A program made the position numbers and the translations under genes. Of a stretch of DNA of 64,000 nucleotides, positions 41,832 to 50,991 are shown in pieces. The notes beneath the pieces are model-generated. The model was not told where the DNA came from and made no database searches. It saw nothing but the letters and a program-made list of their open reading frames with translations. Origin of the DNA: Alkalibacillus haloalkaliphilus (GTDB lineage: Bacteria > Bacillota > Bacilli > Bacillales > Alkalibacillaceae); contig NZ_BJYA01000004.1 of assembly GCF_007991275.1 (NCBI RefSeq), positions 56,737 through 120,736 on the forward strand, in the 5' to 3' direction. Every line of letters starts with the position of its first letter. The first letter of the stretch is position 1.

Positions 41832-41908
41832 TTTTGACGAACTTCTATTTTTAGTTTGTTCATTTATTACACAACAATTTAATTAGGGAAAATTTTCCCC
41901 TCTATAAC

Positions 41909-43162
41909 TCAAGACTGCTTCAAGAAATCTATTTCAACTTCATTTTTTCGTGGTTCACGCTTGAAGAGATATTCACCGTTGCGAATAGATGCAAGTACTT
42001 CTGCACGCTCTCGAATTGCTTCATACGCATCTTGTGCATCTAAAACGATAAAGTTAGCAGGCTTTCCATCATTAATGCCATACTCATCGTTTACTCGCAT
42101 AATGTTTGCACCGTGATATGTAATCAAGTCAAACGCCTTATTGATTTCATTAATGTGTGTATAATGCGCTAAATGGATCCCATTGTCTAAAATATTCATC
42201 ATGTTACCATTTCCTAATGGATACCAGTAATCGGCAATTGAATCCTGGGCAAATGCAACATTATTGCCATTACTTAATAACTCTTTAACTCGTGTCAGAC
42301 CACGGCGTATAGGGTAATTGTCACCACGCCCTTGTAGATGCGCATTTTCAGTTGGACAAGATATAAAGTTAATTTGTGATTCTTTAAATAACCCTAACAT
42401 CTTATTCGCATAACTGTTTTCAACAGAACCGAAGCTACACGTATGACTTGCAGTGGTGTATTTACCATAATCCTTTTCCATAACGAGGGCATTTAACACT
42501 TCTAAAAATCGACTATTGGGATCGTCATTTTCATCACAGTGAATATCAATCATCACATTATATTTTATTGCCATGTCTACAATTCTTCTTAATGATTCAA
42601 CACCATGTTCATATGAAATTTCAAAGTGAGGAATTCCTCCAGCTACATCAGCACCCATTTCAAGTGCTTGTTCCATCAGGTCTTCTGCTCCCTCATATCG
42701 ATAGAACCCTTCTTGAGGAAAGGCGACAAGCTGCAATGTAACTACATCTTTCAATTCTTCACGCAGTTTAATTAACGCTTTCATACCTGTTAAATTAGGA
42801 TCCGTAATATCGACGTGTGACCGAATGAATTGTACCCCTTTATTCACTTCTTTTTGGATCCCTTCAATCGCCCGCTCCCTCACCATATCTTCTGTTAACG
42901 ATTTCTTATTGTCACTCCAGCGCTGGATCCCTTCAAATAGAGTACCAGAGATATTCGCGTTACCTTCACCTAATCCTGAAAAGATATAATCTAAGTGTAA
43001 ATGAGGATCAACATAAGGCGGCAATACTAAACGGCCTTGTAAATCAATCACTTCATCTGCATCTTCTAAATCATTTCCTATTGCTTTAAAATGTCCGTTT
43101 TCTACTAAAATCTCTCGAGAATTTTCATCTCCATATATAGTCGCATTAATAAATTTCTTCAT
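41909..43162 (-). CDS. Cytosine deaminase-like amidohydrolase
   Basis: Protein of 417 aa with the amidohydrolase metal site: VDPHLHLDY (His54, His56), MIDIHCDEND, ASHTCSFG and AFAQDSIADYWYPLGN. The latter three motifs and the Glu in HCDEND are characteristic of the cytosine/isoguanine deaminase (CodA) subgroup of cytoplasmic enzymes, which deaminate cytosine or related heterocycles. AAAGGAG precedes the ATG. It follows a SurA-N-like lipoprotein and a TRAP transporter in the same direction, but a terminator-like hairpin separates them. No codB permease is adjacent. Confidence 0.85.
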   Translation of the reverse strand: MKKFINATIYGDENSREILVENGHFKAIGNDLEDADEVIDLQGRLVLPPYVDPHLHLDYIFSGLGEGNANISGTLFEGIQRWSDNKKSLTEDMVRERAIEGIQKEVNKGVQFIRSHVDITDPNLTGMKALIKLREELKDVVTLQLVAFPQEGFYRYEGAEDLMEQALEMGADVAGGIPHFEISYEHGVESLRRIVDMAIKYNVMIDIHCDENDDPNSRFLEVLNALVMEKDYGKYTTASHTCSFGSVENSYANKMLGLFKESQINFISCPTENAHLQGRGDNYPIRRGLTRVKELLSNGNNVAFAQDSIADYWYPLGNGNMMNILDNGIHLAHYTHINEINKAFDLITYHGANIMRVNDEYGINDGKPANFIVLDAQDAYEAIRERAEVLASIRNGEYLFKREPRKNEVEIDFLKQS

Positions 43163-43273
43163 GTAAATGACTCCTTTTCAGTAATTGGATATGACTTTAC
43201 TTAATCAATTTAACAGGAAAAGGTGCTTTTGGCATCAAAAACGCTCTTGTATCTTGCCGACTATATAAAAAAT

Positions 43274-43320
43274 AGTTCAATTCAGAGTACAAATTGTAAG
43301 CTTGCACCCTAAACTGAACT
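43274..43320 (-). terminator. Possible terminator between the lipoprotein gene and codA-like gene
   Basis: Twelve-bp outer stem (AGTTCAGTTTAG / CTGAATTGAACT, G-U pairs) with a small inner hairpin, followed by TTTTTTAT on the minus strand. The large loop lowers confidence. Confidence 0.45.
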
Positions 43321-43341
43321 ACTAAAAAACAAAACAACTAC

Positions 43342-43896
43342 TTATTCTATATAAACCTCGATCTCATCTTCATACTCTTCATACAAGTCATCGATGATTT
43401 GTTGCATAGTCGCATTTACGTGTTCAATGTCTTCATCCGACTGAACTTCATCAAAGTCCACGTACTCTTCAGCAAACGCAGTTGAGTATGCGCTCACCTC
43501 AGTGCGTTTCCTAGTATATTCTTCATGATACGTCTCTGGGTCCATATCAAACAATTCAGCACGCGAATCTGCAAACTGACGAATCTCATTAGCTTGATTA
43601 GTATCAACGTCTTCAGAAGGGTAAGCACCAAAAAATTGTTCGTGCTTTTCTACTTCTTCAGATACATCAATCCCCATATCTTGAGCTTCTTGCATCACAA
43701 GGTACTCCACCACATACGTTTCAACGGCATATGGCAACTCATCATCATCAACATCAAATTCAAACAATACATCACCAACCGTAATCTCTTCACCTTTAAT
43801 AACCGCCGCTGTGTCATCTAGTTCATACTGAGAGCCTGTGCAGCCGGCGATTAAGATGAGGCTGGTTAGGATTGTTGTGTAGATTAGTTTTTGCAT
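43342..43896 (-). CDS. SurA-N-like lipoprotein, paralogue 2
   Basis: Protein of 184 aa with lipobox LIAGC (Cys19). It shares DDTAAVIKGEEITVGDV and the DMDPETYHEEYTRKR region with the 37552-38094 gene, giving clear paralogy over the full length; the C-terminus is more acidic. Predicted extracytoplasmic chaperone-like or binding lipoprotein. It lies downstream of the TRAP operon but beyond a strong terminator. AGAGGTGATCTC precedes the ATG. Confidence 0.75.
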   Translation of the reverse strand: MQKLIYTTILTSLILIAGCTGSQYELDDTAAVIKGEEITVGDVLFEFDVDDDELPYAVETYVVEYLVMQEAQDMGIDVSEEVEKHEQFFGAYPSEDVDTNQANEIRQFADSRAELFDMDPETYHEEYTRKRTEVSAYSTAFAEEYVDFDEVQSDEDIEHVNATMQQIIDDLYEEYEDEIEVYIE

Positions 43897-43954
43897 GAGA
43901 TCACCTCTATTTATTTACAAGCCAACTTCCCTATCATATTATCACAAAAATAAA

Positions 43955-43993
43955 CTAGACTCGAGGTCAGCACTTGCTAACACTCGAGTCTAG
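43955..43993 (-). terminator. Terminator of the TRAP transporter operon
   Basis: Eleven-bp perfect stem CTAGACTCGAG / CTCGAGTCTAG with an inner GTCAGC/GCTAAC stem, then TTTATTTTTG on the minus strand, 8 nt after the stop codon. Confidence 0.92.
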
Positions 43994-44000
43994 TATAGTA

Positions 44001-46040
44001 TTAAGCTAACTTTTCATTTTTCTTACGCGCTTGAATGAAGTTCATTGCTAGAATTATAGCAACTAACGATAATCCAATCACATCTGTCGTTAAGCTTGGT
44101 ACCACTGATAGTAGAGCACCTGTTAACAGCACAATCCTTAAGAATGGATTTATAAAGGTATGGAAGAAACCTTCTAAGGCCGCACTTAGAGCGACAATTC
44201 CAATAATTGCTGTTGTGACTACTAGTAAGACATCCATCATCGGTGGAAGACCAAACTCCGTTGCGTTCGTTGCAACTCCTGTTGTGTCAATCATTAATAA
44301 CGTTGGATCAAACACAAACAGGTAAGGAATGATGAACCCTGCTAAAGATAGCTTCAATGCTTGGAATCCTGTAATCATTGGGTTACCACCTGACACCCCA
44401 GCACCAGCGAATGCCGCTAAAGCTACCGGCGGTGTTACGTTAGCAAAGATACCAAAGTAGAATACAAACATGTGAGCCACTAATACAGGTATACCAAATT
44501 CAGATAATGCTGGCGCTGCCATTGTTGCCGTGATGATATAAGCTGGGATGGATGGTAGCCCCATACCTAATAACATTGAAGCTAACATGGTAAAGAATAG
44601 TGTTAAGAATAATGAACCAGCACCTAAACTTTGAATAGATGAAGTCATAACTGTACCGAAACTTGTTAAGCTAACAACACCAATTATAATTCCAACTACC
44701 GCACAGGCAATCATAACAGCTAATGATTGACGAGCACCTAATACTAATGCATCCATGACATCCCTTGGTCCCATACGTGTAGCTTTTCTAAGTGAAGCGA
44801 CAACAATGGTTAAAACGATTGTCCAGAATGCTGCGCGTCCTACTGGCATGTTTTGGAACAACATGACGATTAAACCTATGATCGGGATCAGTAAATGACC
44901 TCGCTCCTTCAATACTTCTCTCACTCGAGGTAAATCAGCTTTTGGAATACCTTTAAGTCCTTGTTTACCTGCACGATAGTGAACTTGCATAATAACAGCT
45001 AAATAGTATAAAACGGCTGGAATTAACGCTGCTAATGCAATTGTTCCATAGTTAATTCCTGTCGTTTCAGCCATTATGAAGGCACTTGCACCCATTATTG
45101 GTGGCAAGACTTGTCCACCTACCGAGGAGCTCGCTTCAACAGCCCCAGCGAAGTTCTTGTTATAGCCAATTTTCTTCATTAATGGAATCGTAAACGAACC
45201 AGTACTTACCGTGTTCGCAACTGCCGCTCCGTTAATACTCCCCATGAAACCACTGGAGACTGTCGCCACCTTAGCTGGACCACCTTGTCTATGTCCAGCT
45301 AACGCCATTGCGATATCATTAAAGAACTGTCCTAGGCCAGATTTTTGTAAAAACGCACCAAATAAAATAAATAAGAAAATAAAGCTCACAGAAGCTCCAA
45401 TTGCTGTGGAATATAGACCTTCTGTTGTTAAATACAATTGCCCAAAAATGTCGCCCAAATCAAACTCACGTGTCATGAGTCGCATTGGTAAGAAGTCCAT
45501 ATGACTAAAGAATGGATATGACAAGAAGATTAAAGCAAAGACAGGTAAAATAAGTCCAGTTACACGTCTTGCCGCCTCTAAAATCAATAGGACAGTCATA
45601 ATCCCTACAATAATATCCATCGTGTTAGGAATACCGCCACGCTCAGTTACAATCGCTGTATATTCCGTTAAAATATAATAACTTGAGAAAAAGCTTAAAC
45701 CAAACAAAATCCAATCATAAAACGGAACTTTACTACGGTTTTGACTAGCAAAAGTTGGATAAATCAAGAAAATCAATGCAAGGCCAATCGCAACGTGAAT
45801 CGAACGCTGTTGTAATGCAGGCATTGGATTAAACTGAATCCACAAATGATAAACTGAATATAGTGCAGCAATGATAAACAACGTCCAGAATATGAACTTG
45901 CGATTATCTAAATCCCTTATCTTAGATTGTTTATCGTATTTTTCTAGTATTTCTTGCTTATCTATTTCTTCGTTAGTATCTATTTCATTAGAATTATTGC
46001 CTTGTTTTTCAACAGGGTCTTTTACGTCATTTTGACTCAT
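44001..46040 (-). CDS. TRAP transporter fused permease (TAXI type, DctQM)
   Basis: Protein of 679 aa with roughly 16-18 membrane helices. The first third corresponds to the small DctQ-like subunit and the rest to the DctM-like transport subunit, with characteristic GFMGSINGAAVANTVSTGSF, GGQVLPPIMGASAF and MLLGMGLPSIPAYI. It uses an ion gradient to import the ligand delivered by the binding protein. ATG at 46040 with GGGAGGG. Its start overlaps the DUF1850 stop (ATGA). Substrate unknown; TAXI systems often take glutamate or other carboxylates. Confidence 0.92.
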   Translation of the reverse strand: MSQNDVKDPVEKQGNNSNEIDTNEEIDKQEILEKYDKQSKIRDLDNRKFIFWTLFIIAALYSVYHLWIQFNPMPALQQRSIHVAIGLALIFLIYPTFASQNRSKVPFYDWILFGLSFFSSYYILTEYTAIVTERGGIPNTMDIIVGIMTVLLILEAARRVTGLILPVFALIFLSYPFFSHMDFLPMRLMTREFDLGDIFGQLYLTTEGLYSTAIGASVSFIFLFILFGAFLQKSGLGQFFNDIAMALAGHRQGGPAKVATVSSGFMGSINGAAVANTVSTGSFTIPLMKKIGYNKNFAGAVEASSSVGGQVLPPIMGASAFIMAETTGINYGTIALAALIPAVLYYLAVIMQVHYRAGKQGLKGIPKADLPRVREVLKERGHLLIPIIGLIVMLFQNMPVGRAAFWTIVLTIVVASLRKATRMGPRDVMDALVLGARQSLAVMIACAVVGIIIGVVSLTSFGTVMTSSIQSLGAGSLFLTLFFTMLASMLLGMGLPSIPAYIITATMAAPALSEFGIPVLVAHMFVFYFGIFANVTPPVALAAFAGAGVSGGNPMITGFQALKLSLAGFIIPYLFVFDPTLLMIDTTGVATNATEFGLPPMMDVLLVVTTAIIGIVALSAALEGFFHTFINPFLRIVLLTGALLSVVPSLTTDVIGLSLVAIILAMNFIQARKKNEKLA

Positions 46041-46501
46041 AATGGTTTCCCTCCCCACATATTCCAAAGATAGACTCTATGAACTTTGATCTCAATCTCA
46101 CTATACGGCTCAAAAAGTTCATATAAAGGGATTTCCTTTGTATCTGTTATAATCGTTGTTTCCGTATGATCAGATACGATCATATTCATGTGACTCATCT
46201 CTCGATTTACGACCATTCGAATAAAACCATCATCACTTTCAATGATTTCACCTTCAGATGGAACACCTGCACCAAACGTCTTGAAATACGTCTCTGTTAA
46301 TACGAGTTGTCTTCCATCACGTTCATAGACTTCATACCATGGTTCATTTTCAACAGAGTGAATCCAAGTTAACGTAAAAGAATCGCTATTAAGGAAATAG
46401 GTCTCACCGTCTGATTCAAATTTAATAACAGACCAGTGAAAAAAGGTTAAAAATAGGAGCACTATGATTAAAGTGCCCCTAATCAACCATTTATTGTTCA
46501 T
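46037..46501 (-). CDS. DUF1850 protein of TRAP-TAXI operon
   Basis: Protein of 154 aa with one N-terminal membrane helix, then FTLTWIHSVENEPWYEVYE and LVLTETYFKTFGAGVPSEGE, the DUF1850 hallmark. DUF1850 genes are regularly found between TAXI binding protein and permease genes, as here; function unknown. The ATG at 46501 overlaps the end of the binding-protein gene by 11 nt and has only a weak site, so it is translationally coupled. Confidence 0.85.
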   Translation of the reverse strand: MNNKWLIRGTLIIVLLFLTFFHWSVIKFESDGETYFLNSDSFTLTWIHSVENEPWYEVYERDGRQLVLTETYFKTFGAGVPSEGEIIESDDGFIRMVVNREMSHMNMIVSDHTETTIITDTKEIPLYELFEPYSEIEIKVHRVYLWNMWGGKPL

Positions 46502-47477
46502 CGTAATAACGCTGCGCCCCTGGGTGAATTGGTGCAACCATTCCTTCTTGCGCATCTTCTAAGTTGATATCAGATGCTGCTTGGTGTGAATTTTCAAGTT
46601 GCTCTAAGTTCTCGAATAATGTTTTCGTTAACTCATAAACATCATCTTCGCTTAAATCAGAACGAACAACTAAAGCGTTCATAATCGCAGCTGTTTCAAT
46701 TGGCTCATCATTGTTGTAAGTACCTTCTGGAATCTCCATTGAAACGAAGTACTCTTTATCTTCAGCAATTTCTTCTACTCGATCTTGTTCAATCGTTACA
46801 ATCTGTAAATCAACTGATTCAGCTAATTCTAATACTGAAGAGTTTGGTAGACCACTCGTTAAGAATGCAGCATCAATTTGACCAGTGCGTAAACCATCAG
46901 CCGCTTCAGCATAACCTAAGTAATCTTCATCGATATCATCATAAGTAATTCCATGACCTTCTAAAAGCGTACGTGCGTTAACTTCTACACCTGAGTTTTG
47001 GTCACCTACAGCTACACGCTTACCTTCTAAGTCATCAAGCGTTTCAATACCACTGTCATCAGTCGTTACAACTTGTACATAGTTAGGGTACAGAGTTGCG
47101 ATTTGTTGTACGTTATCAATTGAGTTGTCTTCGAAGTTTTGCTCACCTTCAACTGCTTGGCTTAATACGTCACTCATAACAAAAGCCATTTCTACACTTT
47201 CTCTATTCAGTAGATTCATATTCTCTACTGATGCACCCGTTGTTTCAGTACGAGCGTTAACACCTAATTCATCAGTATAAGCTTCCGCTAATGTTGTCGC
47301 AATAATGTTATAAGGACCAGAAGAACCACCTGTTGCAATTGTTGCAATGTTCGTATCTAATCCTTCACTGTCACCACCATCAGTGTCAGCTTGATCACCA
47401 TTGTCGCCACCACAAGCAGCTAAAATTAGTGATACCGCTAACATTAATGTGAAAGCGCTTATAAATTTCTTGTTCAT
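46491..47477 (-). CDS. TAXI-family TRAP solute-binding lipoprotein
   Basis: Protein of 328 aa with lipobox LAAC (Cys22) and acidic linker. The mature domain has IATGGSSGPYNIIATTLAEA, TTGASVENMNLLN, GKRVAVGDQNSGVEVNAR and AAFLTSGLPNSSVLEL, typical of TAXI (TRAP-associated extracytoplasmic immunogenic) binding proteins. First gene of the three-gene operon. ATG at 47477 with AGGAGGGG. Confidence 0.93.
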   Translation of the reverse strand: MNKKFISAFTLMLAVSLILAACGGDNGDQADTDGGDSEGLDTNIATIATGGSSGPYNIIATTLAEAYTDELGVNARTETTGASVENMNLLNRESVEMAFVMSDVLSQAVEGEQNFEDNSIDNVQQIATLYPNYVQVVTTDDSGIETLDDLEGKRVAVGDQNSGVEVNARTLLEGHGITYDDIDEDYLGYAEAADGLRTGQIDAAFLTSGLPNSSVLELAESVDLQIVTIEQDRVEEIAEDKEYFVSMEIPEGTYNNDEPIETAAIMNALVVRSDLSEDDVYELTKTLFENLEQLENSHQAASDINLEDAQEGMVAPIHPGAQRYYDEQ

Positions 47478-47780
47478 GAAAATCCCCTCCTGTATGTTCT
47501 TTTCATTTTTAATATTCAATGACAAAAATTATTCTATCACAGTTCACTCGACAAAATCTATTATAAATTTTTAAAAATCAGAAAGGGATTTTATTCCGAG
47601 AAAGGATTAAAAGGTATGAACTGAAGAAACACCCTCAAAGGCATGTAAAGGCCATAATATAAGCTAATCAAGATCGTAACTATCTATATATACTCATAGT
47701 CTACTCAATCTGATCTATTGTTTATACTCTTCCGTCTATCTATGTTAAGATGTAAAAAAAGATTTATGGGAGAAATTGTT
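47478..47780. other. Divergent intergenic region
   Basis: About 300 nt between the TRAP operon and the GIY-YIG-helicase gene. It is AT-rich. A TTGTTT-N17-TATGTT promoter-like pair lies at about 47718-47746 for the rightward gene. No RNA structure or ORF with a credible start was seen. Confidence 0.5.
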
Positions 47781-49427
47781 ATGGAAGAAGTAATCTTCGA
47801 AACTAGAAACTTTAATAATTCAGACCTAGGCCAACTACATACAATCCACCTCAACAATTATCCAATTGTTTATATCTTATATAACAGTAAAAAGCCTACT
47901 GCTTATATTGGTCAAACTGTACATGTTAATAGAAGGATTCAAGATCACTTAAGCAACCCGAAGCGAAAAGTTCATGAAAAGACCATTCTCATTGGTCATG
48001 AGAAGTTTAACCAATCTGCTACATATAATATTGAAACTAACTTGATCAACTACTTTATTGCAGATAATCACTACAAACTCCAAAATGTTAGCCAAACTGC
48101 AAATAAAAAAATGCATAACTACTATCAAAAAGAGTTCTATGATAAAAAAATCTTCCATCAAATATGGGAGAAGCTTAGAGAAGAAGAGATAGCACAAAAC
48201 ACTATAGAAGACTTGCAAAATAAAGACATCTATAAAATTTCACCTTATAAAGAACTTTCTGAACAACAGCTAGAAATAAAAGAAAGAGTTATTAAGTTTT
48301 GCAATGAGAATGCTAAAAAGACTGGACAACATGTTTTTATTGTAGAAGGTGATTCAGGTACTGGCAAAAGTGTTCTATTAAGTTCTTTGTTTAACACTTT
48401 ACAAGATAAAGCAAATGATCCTAGTTCTAATTTATATAATACTGATAACTACTTAATCGTTAATCATAGTGAGATGTTAAAAACCTATCACAACATTGCC
48501 TACAGTTTACCTAACTTAAAAAAGAAACAATTTAAAAAGCCTACTCCATTTATTAACTCGATGGACAAAGGCAATGAAAAGGCAGATATCACTTTAGTAG
48601 ATGAAGCACATTTATTACTATCCAAAGAAGACTCGTACAACAACTTCCGCTATAATAACCAATTGGACGAGATTATAAAGAGAAGTAACATAACAATTGT
48701 AATCTTTGACCCTAAACAAGTGTTGAAAATTAAAAGTTATTGGAATGAAAGACTATTACAAGAAATCACAAATCAATATAACGCTGAAACATTGAAGCTA
48801 ACCCATCAGTTCCGTATGAACGCTGCACCTGAAACTTTGGATTGGATAGACCAGTTTGCTGAAAAGAATTTAAAAGCTATCCCCCATAAGGAAAGTCATA
48901 AGTTCGAATTAAAAGTGTTCAATGATCCGGAACAATTTAAACAAAAAGTGAATGATAAAAATGAACAATATGGGTTGTCCAGAATCGTTTCAACCTTTGA
49001 TTACGTTCATAAAAAAGATGGTGATACATATTATGTTGACCCATCAGGTATCAACATGCCTTGGAATATTACATACGAAAACAAAACCTGGGCAGAAGAA
49101 GCTAACACGATTAATGAAGTTGGATCAATTTATACTGTTCAAGGGTTTGACTTAAATTATGTTGGTGTGATTTTAGGGCCATCAGTTAAATATGATGAAG
49201 AAAATGACAAACTCTTCATTGATACAGGTCAATACGAAGACAAAGGTGCCTTTACTTCTAGAAAAGACTTATCTTTTGAAGAAAATGAGGAGATTAAAGA
49301 AGAAATAATACTTAACTCAATTAATGTATTAATGAAACGTGGCATTCATGGTTTATATATTTACCCAACGGACCCAAAATTAAGGAGAAGACTTTTACAA
49401 TTGAAGGGAATGGATCATGATGAATGA
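47781..49427 (+). CDS. GIY-YIG nuclease fused to DUF2075 superfamily-1 helicase/NTPase
   Basis: Protein of 548 aa. The GIY-YIG domain is at about 27-115: VYILYNSKKPTAYIGQT, Arg51/52, and the metal-binding Glu85 in IETNLI. The DUF2075 P-loop domain follows: Walker A EGDSGTGKSVLL (190-197), Walker B ITLVDEAHLLL (DEAH 274-277), HQFRMN (about 342-347) and YTVQGFDLNYVGV. Fusions like this occur in defence islands; DUF2075 resembles Schlafen-type or UvrD-like ATPases. ATG at 47781 with GGGAG 8 nt upstream. The MazG-like gene overlaps its end, so the pair acts together. AT-rich, suggesting transfer. Confidence 0.88.
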   Translation: MEEVIFETRNFNNSDLGQLHTIHLNNYPIVYILYNSKKPTAYIGQTVHVNRRIQDHLSNPKRKVHEKTILIGHEKFNQSATYNIETNLINYFIADNHYKLQNVSQTANKKMHNYYQKEFYDKKIFHQIWEKLREEEIAQNTIEDLQNKDIYKISPYKELSEQQLEIKERVIKFCNENAKKTGQHVFIVEGDSGTGKSVLLSSLFNTLQDKANDPSSNLYNTDNYLIVNHSEMLKTYHNIAYSLPNLKKKQFKKPTPFINSMDKGNEKADITLVDEAHLLLSKEDSYNNFRYNNQLDEIIKRSNITIVIFDPKQVLKIKSYWNERLLQEITNQYNAETLKLTHQFRMNAAPETLDWIDQFAEKNLKAIPHKESHKFELKVFNDPEQFKQKVNDKNEQYGLSRIVSTFDYVHKKDGDTYYVDPSGINMPWNITYENKTWAEEANTINEVGSIYTVQGFDLNYVGVILGPSVKYDEENDKLFIDTGQYEDKGAFTSRKDLSFEENEEIKEEIILNSINVLMKRGIHGLYIYPTDPKLRRRLLQLKGMDHDE

Positions 49428-49722
49428 TATTAATAATCTGATTAATTCTATTAACCATTTCAGAGATGAACGAAATTGGCGACAATTCCACAACCCTAAA
49501 GACTTAGCTATTTCAATTTCCATCGAGGCTGCGGAGTTATTAGAGGATTTTCAATGGAAAAGTAGTGAATCTGCATTAGATTCTAACAAAGAAAATATCC
49601 AAGAAGAAATTGCAGATGTCCTAATTTACACACTGATGCTGTGCTCAGATCTGGAACTAGATGTGGAAGAAATTATTGAGGAAAAATTGAAGAAAAATGG
49701 TGAGAAGTATCCAAGCAACTAA
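49417..49722 (+). CDS. MazG-like nucleotide pyrophosphohydrolase
   Basis: Protein of 101 aa. The all-alpha NTP-PPase signature is present: EAAELLED (ExxE) and, about 25 residues later, EEIADVLIY (ExxD). Such enzymes hydrolyse (d)NTPs to the monophosphates. The ATG overlaps the helicase gene by 11 nt (GAAGGG site upstream; a second ATG follows directly). In this context a nucleotide-depleting role in phage defence is possible but inferred. Confidence 0.88.
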   Translation: MMNDINNLINSINHFRDERNWRQFHNPKDLAISISIEAAELLEDFQWKSSESALDSNKENIQEEIADVLIYTLMLCSDLELDVEEIIEEKLKKNGEKYPSN

Positions 49723-49747
49723 AACATAGGGAATAACCATAAAAACA

Positions 49748-49774
49748 GCACCTTTCAAACAAATTGAAAGGTGC
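49748..49774. terminator. Bidirectional terminator
   Basis: Eleven-bp perfect stem GCACCTTTCAA / TTGAAAGGTGC, 5-nt loop, between convergent genes. Confidence 0.85.
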
Positions 49775-49780
49775 ATGATC

Positions 49781-50854
49781 TTACTCATTTATTTTTAAAA
49801 TAGGTTTTATAACTGATCCGTTTTCTGATTCCTCAAAGGCTTGGTTGATTTGATCGAATTCATAGTATTTGACCATTCGGTCGTATGGGAATTTACCGTT
49901 TTGATAGTAGGAAATCATTTCTGGAATGAATTTTTGTGGATTGGCGTCACCTTGGCTTGTTCCGATTATACTGTTTCCTCCGAGTGCTAAGATCTCTAGA
50001 GGGATTTTAAAGCCATCATCCGTTACGGCAGTAGCTAGTTTTCCAAACGTATCTAATGATAAGATCGCTTGTTCAATGACCATGTCGACTCCAGTTGTGT
50101 CAAGTATATTTTGCACGCCTGCCTCAGTAATTTCTTTGATTTTGCCTGCTATATCAACATCTTTATCACTTTTGATTGTTGCGGTTGCTCCTAGTTCTTT
50201 AGCTAACTCTAAGCGATTATCATGAAGGTCAACTGCAATGATATTTTCACAACCTGCGATTTTTGCTGCCACAATACCGCTTAACCCAACAGAGCCAACG
50301 CCAAATACGGCAATTGAACTACCTGATTCAGGTTTAAGTACATTTAAAACGGTACTAGCCCCTGTCTGTAAGCCACACCCAAGTGGTGCTGCTAAAGCTA
50401 AATCGAAATCTTTATCAATCTTAACGGCGTTTCTTTGATTAACGCGTGAGTATGTGGCAAATGAAGATTGGCCGAAAAACCCTGAGACTAACTCATTCGT
50501 CTCTTCGTCAATATGACTACTCAAATTAAGCTTCGCGTAGTTTCTACAGTGCGCAGGGTGATCAGATGAACAATTATCACACTCACCACAACTCGCAAAT
50601 GAGACAACGACATGATCACCCTTTTGGAATTCTGTTACATCTGATCCTATTTCTTCAACGACTCCAGCCCCTTCATGTCCAAGAACGGCTGGAGGGTCGA
50701 CCATACCTGTATCTCTTCCCGAAACATCAGTATGACAAATGCCTGAAGCTACTACTTTTATTAAAATCTCTTTCGCTCCCGGTTCAGGTAATTTTAAATC
50801 AGTGATTTCAAAAGGTGCGCCTGTTTTAGGTGTTACTGCAGCTTTAATGTCCAT
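49781..50854 (-). CDS. Zinc-dependent alcohol dehydrogenase (aryl-alcohol type), tandem copy 1
   Basis: Protein of 357 aa, MDR superfamily. Catalytic zinc: Cys39 (GICHTDV), His61-Glu62 (GHEGAG) and the later Cys in APLGCGLQTGAS. Structural zinc: CGECDNC and, seven residues on, C (HPAHC). NAD-binding FGVGSVGLSG with Asp at the end of beta-2 (AVDLHDNR). The combination resembles aryl-alcohol or class-III-like dehydrogenases. It is about 50% similar to the neighbouring gene, so they arose by tandem duplication. Substrate unknown. Confidence 0.9.
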   Translation of the reverse strand: MDIKAAVTPKTGAPFEITDLKLPEPGAKEILIKVVASGICHTDVSGRDTGMVDPPAVLGHEGAGVVEEIGSDVTEFQKGDHVVVSFASCGECDNCSSDHPAHCRNYAKLNLSSHIDEETNELVSGFFGQSSFATYSRVNQRNAVKIDKDFDLALAAPLGCGLQTGASTVLNVLKPESGSSIAVFGVGSVGLSGIVAAKIAGCENIIAVDLHDNRLELAKELGATATIKSDKDVDIAGKIKEITEAGVQNILDTTGVDMVIEQAILSLDTFGKLATAVTDDGFKIPLEILALGGNSIIGTSQGDANPQKFIPEMISYYQNGKFPYDRMVKYYEFDQINQAFEESENGSVIKPILKINE

Positions 50855-50991
50855 ATTAAAATGATCTCCTTTTCGGTCCGTACTTGTTATTAGACAGGTT
50901 TGGCTAATTTGTTGATTTTATGCGTTATAAAATGCATGCATATTATAAGAGCTAATATACGTGTTCTCAACCACCAAAGTTCTATTATTTA

